NCBI GenBank assembly: GCA_023473545.1
Contig: JAMCXO010000025.1
Coordinates: 1-9,367 of the forward strand
Length of the DNA: 9,367 nt
Source of the DNA: JAMCTM01 sp023473545
Lineage (GTDB): Bacteria; Patescibacteriota; Microgenomatia; Levybacterales; UBA12049
Reading direction: 5' to 3'
A program made the translations under genes and the position numbers. Below the pieces are notes generated by a model. That model worked only from the letters and a program-made list of their open reading frames with translations. It was not told where the DNA came from and did not search any database. Shown here in pieces: positions 1 through 5,386 of this stretch (positions are counted from its first letter, which is position 1; every line of letters starts with the position of its first letter).

Positions 1-63
1 TTCGGTAATACGATATACTGGTAGGACATACGCTCTTTCTTCTTGTGAGTTTGTTTGTAACAT
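1..63 (-). CDS. Possible 5' end of a divergent gene running off the left edge
   Basis: On the minus strand an ATG at 63-61 opens 21 codons without a stop up to the window edge, beginning MLQTNSQEERAYVLPVYRIT. The composition is plausible for a protein, and the ORF would diverge from the promoter and split gene to its right. A TTGACA hexamer lies upstream on the same strand (95-90), but the hexamer at the right distance is a poor -10 box and there is no clear ribosome binding site. Twenty-one open codons can arise by chance, and no family is recognisable from this much sequence. The call rests only on the ATG, the open frame and the geometry. Confidence 0.35.
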   Translation of the reverse strand, partial: MLQTNSQEERAYVLPVYRITE

Positions 64-143
64 CTATCTTTTCAAGAAGCTGGAGCGTTTGTCAATTGTG
101 GCTAAGGGTTAGAATGCAATGGCACTGAATACACGCATTTTAG

Positions 144-156
144 TAGTTGACAACTA
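144..156. promoter_or_regulatory. 13-bp palindrome over the -35 box (candidate operator)
   Basis: TAGTTG-A-CAACTA is a perfect 6-bp inverted repeat around one central base, and it contains the whole -35 hexamer (147-152). A protein bound here would block RNA polymerase. Autorepression by the downstream product, which seems to carry a DNA-binding segment, is an inference only. Confidence 0.35.
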
Positions 157-175
157 TAGGTTACTATGGTACAAT
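147..175 (+). promoter_or_regulatory. Near-consensus housekeeping promoter of the split gene
   Basis: TTGACA at 147-152, a 17-bp spacer, then TACAAT at 170-175, with a TG at 167-168 giving an extended -10 (TGG TACAAT). Transcription should start near 182, leaving a leader of about 57 nt before the ATG at 239. This is the strongest promoter match in the window. Nothing else recognisable lies between 64 and 238. Confidence 0.7.
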
Positions 176-238
176 CGCCATCGCCGTTAATTAAGATAAC
201 ATAATTTTATATTAAAGTTTTATTTTAAATTAAGAACT

Positions 239-853
239 ATGAAGGAAAATCAAAAATTTGAACAGCTTAGAGGGTCCGAACGCAAAATAGAAACATTTCG
301 GGCAAACATAGCTAAACGTGAATCATGGCTTACCAAAATAAACAATGGGGAAATCAAGCACGATCCAGATCCATGGAATGATACCATAAGAATTGGTACG
401 GCTAGAGGTAAAATTGCAAAATCTATTGCCAATCAAGAGGCACACCTTGGAGAAACAGAAAATGAACTTTATAACCAAAAATTAATATATGCCCAAGAGT
501 ATTTAAGGTTATTAGAAAAAAGAGGTATTCAGCTGGGAATAATGGAGAAGTTATTAGAGGAAGGTAACTTACTACCGGAAGAAGTAGCAGAATACCGGGA
601 AGAATACAACGTTCTTACTACGCTTCCTGAAAGGTCAGAAACCTTAAGAGCGGGTATTGCAGAAATTAACCTTGCTAAAGAAGTCACACGGGAAATACCA
701 AGTACAGAAATTTCAGCTTCTGCAAAAGTAGAAGTTTCTCCTGAAAAGCCAAGGTTTGAAATAGAAGACGAAGCTTCGGCACTTCTTGACATACTATTAG
801 CACATGCTTCAGAGACAAACCCTATCACAACAAAAAAATTGCCGAGTTTCTAA
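239..853 (+). CDS. Unrecognised protein, N-terminal reading frame of a split gene
   Basis: 204-residue ORF with ATG start; I recognise no family. Residues 1-140 are rich in Lys, Glu, Arg and Leu, as in long helices or a coiled coil, with no signal peptide or membrane segment. Residues 145-175 are a low-complexity Ser/Thr/Glu/Pro linker, and the rest resumes as a helical stretch (DEASALLDILLAH). The frame ends abruptly at TAA 851-853, four codons after a run of seven A at 832-838. The -1 frame continues at once with a sensible helical sequence (KKIAEFLIERGAVYPSLRSA), so the native product may be a fusion with the next ORF. No Shine-Dalgarno precedes the ATG; the strong promoter at 147-175 fits this start. 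Codon use is more AT-rich than in the genes from 2073 onward. Confidence 0.7.
   Translation: MKENQKFEQLRGSERKIETFRANIAKRESWLTKINNGEIKHDPDPWNDTIRIGTARGKIAKSIANQEAHLGETENELYNQKLIYAQEYLRLLEKRGIQLGIMEKLLEEGNLLPEEVAEYREEYNVLTTLPERSETLRAGIAEINLAKEVTREIPSTEISASAKVEVSPEKPRFEIEDEASALLDILLAHASETNPITTKKLPSF
832..838 (+). other. A_AAA_AAA slippery heptamer / frameshift site
   Basis: Seven consecutive A are phased relative to the upstream frame as A AAA AAA, the ideal X_XXY_YYZ pattern for -1 ribosomal slippage. The upstream frame stops 13 nt later, while the -1 frame is open from 790 to 1968. Slipping here gives about 576 residues (200 + 376). The only nearby hairpin is weak (ACGG-GGTG-CCGT, 858-869) and farther away than usual for a stimulator, and no upstream Shine-Dalgarno-like stimulator is evident. 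A true indel, transcriptional slippage or a homopolymer sequencing error remain alternatives. Confidence 0.55.
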
Positions 854-879
854 TTGAACGGGGTGCCGTATATCCATCA

Positions 880-1968
880 TTGAGAAGCGCACAAAGGCGC
901 GTTAGAGAGGTTCTAATTCCTGAAGCGATGAAGATAGCTAAAGCACAAGGGTTAGAAATACGAGACGAAATAAGAGCGAGAGATGACGGACTTTTTCAGC
1001 ATGAATGTTATGTAAAGGGGAAATTTTATGAAGCTCAGCATAAAGAAACTGCAGATGAGCAAGATGAACAAGAATTTGGCACATTAAGTAAGACTGATAT
1101 TGTAATAATCGCAGTGGCCGTTAAGCATCACATTGACGTATTAAAAAATATGGGAATTGATAAATTCGTAGTAGATGAACAAACCTTAATGAGAATAATT
1201 CACACCAACAAGGGGGGGATGCCTGAATTGGATCCAAGAACAGAGAAGAAAGAGGTGGAAAAATTAATCTATAGTCGTAGATTGCAGGCCTTGGAAAAAT
1301 TAGAAAAAATGTTCAACTGTGCAGATCTTAATCAAATATTCAAACAAATACACGAAAAAAGTTCTGATGTTTGGAAATTGGTCTCCAGCCTTTTTGAACT
1401 GCGAAATATAAATGCAACTGATAGTGCACACATCGAAACATATCATGGCATTGTTTCCTTCTTGAAACATTTATTCACCAACTCAATGCAACAAACATGG
1501 GCATTCGACAATAATGAAGAGCCAGAAAGCATGCCTATTGTCTCAATGTCAACTGAAAATTCAATCCCTGAACAATCCGACTTGCCAAGATTTCAAAATA
1601 TTGAAGATTGCGATCCCGAATTTATAACGCACGCTAACCACTGCCTGAGTCAGGTTTCAGAAACGTTACAGGGTCATAGAACAATAACACCTGAAACAAT
1701 TCTGAGCTTATTTCCTCAGCTTGATAAAGATTCGATTAATCATGCAGTTAATCAAAGATATATTCGTGCGCGCGCTCGTAAACCTTCATCGTATATGCGT
1801 AATAGTCGTCAGGAATACGGGGTTCTTGACATAGCAATTATGTTATACGTACACGAATATCTATCAGGAATTAATTTTACTTCCAAAGTAAAAAAACAAA
1901 TCCAGGAAATTTTTCAATGTGAATTTCAAAAAATGATTAGGGAGAACAACACTCCCGTTTTAACCTAA
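880..1968 (+). CDS. Unrecognised protein, C-terminal reading frame of the split gene
   Basis: 362 codons from the first usable start in the frame, TTG at 880; the next is ATG at 928. The frame is open back to 790 without ATG or GTG, and the codons from 838 (IAEFLIERGAVYPSLRSAQR) read naturally into it, so translation probably enters by a -1 shift rather than at 880. That junction resembles a winged-helix or helix-turn-helix segment. Further on comes a compact region around FYEAQHKE and SKTDIVIIAVAVKHH, a helical middle, a variable acidic linker (about residues 208-235), and a C-terminal segment (ITPETILSLFPQLDKDS through RQEYGVLDIAIMLYVHEYL) that loosely recalls a MerR-like DNA-binding domain. 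These domain suggestions are inference. No membrane segments or catalytic motif is visible. A terminator follows directly. Confidence 0.7.
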   Translation: MRSAQRRVREVLIPEAMKIAKAQGLEIRDEIRARDDGLFQHECYVKGKFYEAQHKETADEQDEQEFGTLSKTDIVIIAVAVKHHIDVLKNMGIDKFVVDEQTLMRIIHTNKGGMPELDPRTEKKEVEKLIYSRRLQALEKLEKMFNCADLNQIFKQIHEKSSDVWKLVSSLFELRNINATDSAHIETYHGIVSFLKHLFTNSMQQTWAFDNNEEPESMPIVSMSTENSIPEQSDLPRFQNIEDCDPEFITHANHCLSQVSETLQGHRTITPETILSLFPQLDKDSINHAVNQRYIRARARKPSSYMRNSRQEYGVLDIAIMLYVHEYLSGINFTSKVKKQIQEIFQCEFQKMIRENNTPVLT

Positions 1969-1980
1969 ATCGCACGCCTG

Positions 1981-2007
1981 AAGTTTAGGAATCATCCTAA
2001 CTTTTTT
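1981..2007 (+). terminator. Intrinsic terminator after the split gene
   Basis: AAGTT(T)AGGA pairs with TCCTAACTT across an ATCA loop: 9 bp with one bulged T, running into six T at 2002-2007. It starts 12 nt after the stop codon at 1968 and separates the AT-rich block from the next operon. Confidence 0.7.
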
Positions 2008-2008
2008 G

Positions 2009-2023
2009 GTTTGGCATCCAAAC
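2009..2023. terminator. Second small hairpin, possible back-up terminator
   Basis: GTTTGG-CAT-CCAAAC is a perfect 6-bp stem with a 3-nt loop, placed between T-run 2002-2007 and A-run 2026-2032. The A-run would be a U-tract only for minus-strand transcription, so it could stop antisense transcripts or simply extend the first terminator. No minus-strand gene ends here, so the role is uncertain. Confidence 0.3.
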
Positions 2024-2037
2024 TTAAAAAAATAATC

Positions 2038-2066
2038 TTGCTTTTTTATTTTTCCCGAATCATAAT
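2038..2066 (+). promoter_or_regulatory. Promoter of the enolase operon, probably leaderless
   Basis: TTGCTT at 2038-2043, a 17-bp spacer, and CATAAT at 2061-2066. The expected transcription start, about 7 nt after the -10 box, is 2073, the A of the ATG. No Shine-Dalgarno precedes this ATG, which agrees with a leaderless message. The -35 match is partial. Confidence 0.45.
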
Positions 2067-2072
2067 AAGCGT

Positions 2073-2786
2073 ATGAGTACCGGCAGTTTTATTTTGGACG
2101 AAAGAGACTCTTCGGTTAACGGAAATATTTCACCCGTCTCCTCGTCCCTTGCCGAACTTCGGGAATTAGGAATTCACGTGCCGGAGTTTTTTGTCATATC
2201 GGCCTTAGCCTATACCGAATTTATCAGGGAAAATAATTTGGAAGTTAAAATAAGGCATTTGCTCGAAACCGTGAACTTCGAAAATCCCCACTCCCTAATG
2301 CAGGTATCCTCCATTATAAAAAGCCTGATTATTAAAGCCAAGCTCTCCCAAAAATTTGCCAGAGAGATATACAAGAGATACAAAAGAATGGGATCGGTAT
2401 TTAAAGACGTTCCGGTTTCGGTGACCATTCACAACCCCAATAATATCTATCCGCGCATCAAAGGTGAAACCAATCTTCTCGTGGCGATCAAAGAGTCATG
2501 GGCCTCGTTCTTTAATCCGGGCTCGCTTTCTGATTTGAAAAACCCGGTTTTGCTGATTCAAAAAGAAATAAAGCCCAAGGTCTCCGGAATTTGTATTACA
2601 GGAGGTTTGGATAAAAGCATGGTTATCGGCTCTTCGGCGAACATTACCCTTTTTGAGCTTGAGGAGGTTTATAAAACTTCCAAAAAAATAGATAACTTCT
2701 ATTATTTTCCCCAGGAAATCGGCTGGGCTTTTTATAAAAATAAACCCTATGTGTTAAAGATTAAGCCCGCCTTGTGCTATATTTAA
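2073..2786 (+). CDS. PEP synthase/PPDK N-terminal-like protein, degenerate ATP-grasp
   Basis: 237 residues resembling a shortened pyruvate-phosphate dikinase / PEP synthase nucleotide-binding domain. Matching landmarks appear in the family's order: SLAELRELGIHVPEFFVISALAYTEF (cut here as SLAELRELGIHVP, then FFVISALAYTEF; about 25-50), ESWASFFNPGSL (141-152), VLLIQKEIKPKVSGICIT (159-176), and a closing IGWAFYKNKPYVLKIKP (216-231) comparable to the family's EWA..GK.YILQARP. The ATP-binding positions are gone: the GGKGA-type Lys is replaced by SSS (23-25), and the VRSSA-type Arg region reads VSVTIHNP (115-122). The central phospho-His and C-terminal PEP-binding domains are absent. It is first in an operon with enolase, 13 nt upstream of it, which suggests a role linked to PEP metabolism, perhaps regulatory or structural rather than kinase. 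The family assignment is inferred from motif order and is only moderately secure. Confidence 0.65.
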   Translation: MSTGSFILDERDSSVNGNISPVSSSLAELRELGIHVPEFFVISALAYTEFIRENNLEVKIRHLLETVNFENPHSLMQVSSIIKSLIIKAKLSQKFAREIYKRYKRMGSVFKDVPVSVTIHNPNNIYPRIKGETNLLVAIKESWASFFNPGSLSDLKNPVLLIQKEIKPKVSGICITGGLDKSMVIGSSANITLFELEEVYKTSKKIDNFYYFPQEIGWAFYKNKPYVLKIKPALCYI

Positions 2787-2799
2787 AAAATAAGGGATT

Positions 2800-4023
2800 A
2801 TGGCAAAAATAAGAAAAGTAGAAGCAAGGGAGATATTAAATTCAAAGGGGGATGCGGCGATTGAAACATCGGTTCTTCTCGGCGATAATTCAATTGGGAT
2901 TTCTTCCTGTCCCGCAGGCACATCGGTAGGAGACTACGAGGCATTAAGCCTGGATGCCGCAAAGGCCATCGAGAACGTCAATAAAATCATCGGTCCTGAA
3001 ATTATCGGCATGGAATCTTTAAATCAGCAGGAGGTTGATAAAAAAATGATAACCCTGGACGGAACGCAAAATAAATCCCGTCTCGGCGCCAACGCAATTC
3101 TTTCCGTTTCAATGGCTTTGGCCAAGGCATCCGCCAGATCTTCGGTTCTGCCCCTTTTTCTTTACCTTAGACAATTTATTAAAAAAGACAAAACGATCAA
3201 GATACCAACCCCGATATTTAACATAATAGGCGGAGGCAGACACGCCGATAATTCGCTTAATTTCCAAGAGTTTTTGATAATTCCGGCCAGCTCAAAGCCC
3301 TATAAGGAAAGCTTAACGATCGGCAACACAATTTATAAATTTACCAAAGACATTCTTAAAGAAAACCAGGCATCTACCCTGGTTGGATTGGAAGGGGCAT
3401 ACGGACCGAATCTTGCCACAAACCAAGAGGCTCTGGCGATTCTAAAAAGCGCTGTTGACAGATCGGATTATAGATTTGATTTTGACGTATTCTTTGGTAT
3501 TGATGCCGCGGCCAACAATTTCCGTAGCTCTCAGGGATATTTAATTTCGGATAAGAGAATGAATCTCGCCCCTAACGAGCTTGTGACCTTTTATAAAGAG
3601 CTAAACTCAAATTACCACCTTTTGTATTTAGAGGATCCTCTTTCTCAAGACGACTGGGAGGGTTGGCAAAGGATTAGTCAAGATTTGTCGGAGAATTCCT
3701 TAATCGTTGGAGATGACATAATCGCTACCAATCCATACAGGCTGCAGGTGGCGCTTGATAAAAAAGCCGTAACAGGAATCATTATCAAGCCTAATCAGAT
3801 CGGAACAGTTATCGAGGCCCTGGCCGTTGTCGAGGTTGCCAGACAAACAGGGCTTAAAGTAATTGTTTCCCACAGAAGCGGGGAAACAAACGATGATTTT
3901 ATCGCGGATTTTGCCGTGGCAGTTTCGGCCGATTATGTCAAGTTCGGGCCGCCTGCCAGGGGTGAAAGGGTAGCAAAATATAATAGGCTTTCTCAGATAG
4001 AATCTCAGCTTAAACTAATCTAG
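2800..4023 (+). CDS. eno: Enolase (phosphopyruvate hydratase), divergent
   Basis: Cytosolic enzyme interconverting 2-phosphoglycerate and phosphoenolpyruvate. The 407 residues are somewhat shorter than the usual 420-430. Catalytic and metal positions are kept: H148 (GGRHADN), E157 (QEF), E198 (LEGAYGPN), D235 (IDAAANNF), E278 (LEDPL), the GDD pair at 305-306, K330 (IIIKPNQIG), HRSGET 358-363 and K381. Several normally invariant spots differ: DSRGNP reads NSKGDA (14-19), the mobile loop SGAST reads AGTSV (39-43), NGGEH reads GGGRH (144-148), GDEGGY reads GLEGAY (196-201), and KTGS reads KFGP (381-384). I infer an active but divergent enolase. The start is ATG 2800, with AAGGG only 3 nt upstream. 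The stop lies 2 nt before the next gene, implying translational coupling. Confidence 0.93.
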   Translation: MAKIRKVEAREILNSKGDAAIETSVLLGDNSIGISSCPAGTSVGDYEALSLDAAKAIENVNKIIGPEIIGMESLNQQEVDKKMITLDGTQNKSRLGANAILSVSMALAKASARSSVLPLFLYLRQFIKKDKTIKIPTPIFNIIGGGRHADNSLNFQEFLIIPASSKPYKESLTIGNTIYKFTKDILKENQASTLVGLEGAYGPNLATNQEALAILKSAVDRSDYRFDFDVFFGIDAAANNFRSSQGYLISDKRMNLAPNELVTFYKELNSNYHLLYLEDPLSQDDWEGWQRISQDLSENSLIVGDDIIATNPYRLQVALDKKAVTGIIIKPNQIGTVIEALAVVEVARQTGLKVIVSHRSGETNDDFIADFAVAVSADYVKFGPPARGERVAKYNRLSQIESQLKLI

Positions 4024-4025
4024 CT

Positions 4026-4652
4026 ATGGCATATTTGGCGCTTATAAGACACGGCTATTCTTTCTATAACATTAAGGGCCTGTGGACAGGATGGATGGAT
4101 CCGGAACTAACCCCGGAGGGGAAAAAGGAGGCAGAAAAGGCAGCGTTTAGTCTTAAGGATATTCATTTTTCAATCGGCTATACATCGCCCCAGATTCGCC
4201 ATAAAGAAACCCTTGGAATCGTTAAAGACGTCTTAGGCCTTAACACTATGTCAACTGTTGTCAGTCCACAATTAAAAGAACGGAATTATGGCGTTTATAC
4301 CGGAAAAAATAAGTGGGAAGTAGAAAGGCAGCTCGGTAAGGAAGCATTCAAAAAGCTTCGCCGGGGATGGAATTATCCTGTTCCCGGGGGCGAATCGCTT
4401 AAGGATGTTTATAAAAGGGTTGTAAACTACTACCAAAAAGAAATTTTGCCAAAACTGAAAAATAATGAGAATGTCATTGTCTCCTCATCCGGCAATGCCA
4501 TCCGTTCATTGGTGAAGTTTATGGAACGCATCCCCGATAATAAAATTGCCGATTTGGAAATCGCGCCCGGAGAGGCATATCTTTACGAGCTTGATTCAAA
4601 CGGAAACGTTCTTAAAAAAGAAATTAGAAACGCCCACCCGAATACCGTCTAG
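4026..4652 (+). CDS. Phosphoglycerate mutase family protein (histidine phosphatase fold), second His lost
   Basis: 208 residues matching the 2,3-bisphosphoglycerate-dependent mutase group (GpmA-like), which converts 3- to 2-phosphoglycerate through a phospho-histidine. RHG at 8-10 supplies the nucleophile H9. LWTGWMDPELTPEG (19-32), YTSPQIR (52-58, R58), KERNYG (84-89, catalytic-type E85), RRGW (112-115) and GGESL (121-125) follow in the family order. The second active-site motif, normally AHGNSLR, reads SSSGNAIR (153-160), so Ser155 replaces the conserved His; RHGES also reads RHGYS. It is shorter than E. coli GpmA (about 250) and lacks its C-terminal tail. Its place directly behind enolase supports a mutase role, but the lost His makes altered or phosphatase-like activity possible. 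No Shine-Dalgarno; probably coupled to eno. Confidence 0.85.
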   Translation: MAYLALIRHGYSFYNIKGLWTGWMDPELTPEGKKEAEKAAFSLKDIHFSIGYTSPQIRHKETLGIVKDVLGLNTMSTVVSPQLKERNYGVYTGKNKWEVERQLGKEAFKKLRRGWNYPVPGGESLKDVYKRVVNYYQKEILPKLKNNENVIVSSSGNAIRSLVKFMERIPDNKIADLEIAPGEAYLYELDSNGNVLKKEIRNAHPNTV

Positions 4653-4683
4653 AGGATCCTTTGTCAAAAAAATACAAGATCCT
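4653..4683. terminator. Imperfect hairpin between convergent genes
   Basis: AGGATC (4653-4658) pairs with GATCCT (4678-4683), and TTGT (4661-4664) with ACAA (4674-4677), with a CT bulge and an A-rich loop. It fills the gap between the convergent phosphoglycerate-mutase-family gene and rsmI and may act on both strands, but no good T-run follows on either side. Confidence 0.25.
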
Positions 4684-5384
4684 TAATCTCCCAGGTTAAA
4701 TAAAACAACAATCTCTCCCTTTGGTTTTTTAAGAAGATAAAAAGAAGAAAGATCGGAAATTCTGCCCCTTTTTACCTCTTCATGAACCTTTGTTAATTCC
4801 CTGGCGACAACAATGTCTATGTCCGAAAAAACTGCCCTAAGTTCCGCTAAAAGTTCTAATAATCGGTGCGGGGCCTCAAACAGAATAACCGTTGCCTTTA
4901 TTTGTTTTAAGGTCATGCTTAAAGCCTCCAAAATCTTTTTTCTATGCCCTTTTTTCTTGGGCAGGAAACCCAGAAATATAAATTTATCCGTCGGAAGTCC
5001 TGATGTAACCAGGGCAGAAACCAGGCTTGTTGGCCCCGGTATAGATTCCACCTTAACCCCTTGAACAAGTGCCTCCCTGACTAATTTAAACCCGGGGTCC
5101 GAAATTGTCGGGGTGCCGCTATCCGAAATAAGGGCTATATTATCTCCATTTCTTAAAAATTGGATCACCATAGGAATTCTTATCTTTTCGTTTTCCTCGT
5201 AATACGATACCAGTTTGGGTCTTTTCTGGAAAAGATGGTCCTCATAAATTTTTTTAAGAAGGATACCTGATACCCTTGTGTCCTCGCACAAAACAACATC
5301 AACGCTTTTTAAAATATTAATTGCCCTAAGCGTTATATCTTGCAGGTTGCCTATTGGTGTTGATACAATATATAAAATACCCAT
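4683..5384 (-). CDS. rsmI: 16S rRNA (cytidine-1402-2'-O)-methyltransferase RsmI
   Basis: 233-residue SAM-dependent tetrapyrrole-methylase-fold enzyme that 2'-O-methylates C1402 in the 16S rRNA decoding centre. Signatures are STPIGNLQDIT (8-18), CEDTR (33-37), SDSGTPTISDPG (87-98), PGPTS (116-120), SGLPTDKFIFLGFLP (128-142) and FEAPHRL (169-175). It is shorter than the E. coli enzyme (286) because the C-terminal extension is missing and it ends soon after KGEIVVLF. Start ATG 5384-5382 leads straight into the canonical GILYIVSTPIGNL, so it is secure. It is convergent with the phosphoglycerate-mutase-family gene (30-nt gap) and divergent from the dedA-like gene, with only 2 bp between start codons. 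Confidence 0.95.
   Translation of the reverse strand: MGILYIVSTPIGNLQDITLRAINILKSVDVVLCEDTRVSGILLKKIYEDHLFQKRPKLVSYYEENEKIRIPMVIQFLRNGDNIALISDSGTPTISDPGFKLVREALVQGVKVESIPGPTSLVSALVTSGLPTDKFIFLGFLPKKKGHRKKILEALSMTLKQIKATVILFEAPHRLLELLAELRAVFSDIDIVVARELTKVHEEVKRGRISDLSSFYLLKKPKGEIVVLFNLGD
5347..5376 (+). promoter_or_regulatory. Promoter for the dedA-like gene inside rsmI
   Basis: TTGCCT at 5347-5352, an 18-bp spacer, and TATAAA at 5371-5376. The predicted start is near 5383, four bases before ATG 5387, so the message would be almost leaderless. It lies wholly within the 5' end of rsmI. Confidence 0.4.
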
Positions 5385-5386
5385 TT

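Noticed and set aside
88..96. Shared TTTGTCAAT at 88-96 and 6675-6683 as a common LexA site
   Set aside because: It is simply the complement of an ATTGACAAA -35 element on the minus strand; the copy at 88-96 lacks the flanking dyads seen by lexA.
832..838. A-run as an IS-type transposase frameshift marking an insertion sequence
   Set aside because: Neither frame shows a transposase or DDE-type motif, and no terminal inverted repeats or target duplications were seen around 239-1968.
4813..5064. Plus-strand ORF opposite rsmI, and similar ORFs opposite uvrB (8175-8594) and within the first split-gene ORF
   Set aside because: These are antisense shadows of strongly supported genes, with no recognisable protein features or upstream signals.
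5354..5386. Upstream TTG start for the dedA-like gene
   Set aside because: It lies inside rsmI and upstream of the likely transcription start; ATG 5387 gives the family-typical N-terminus.
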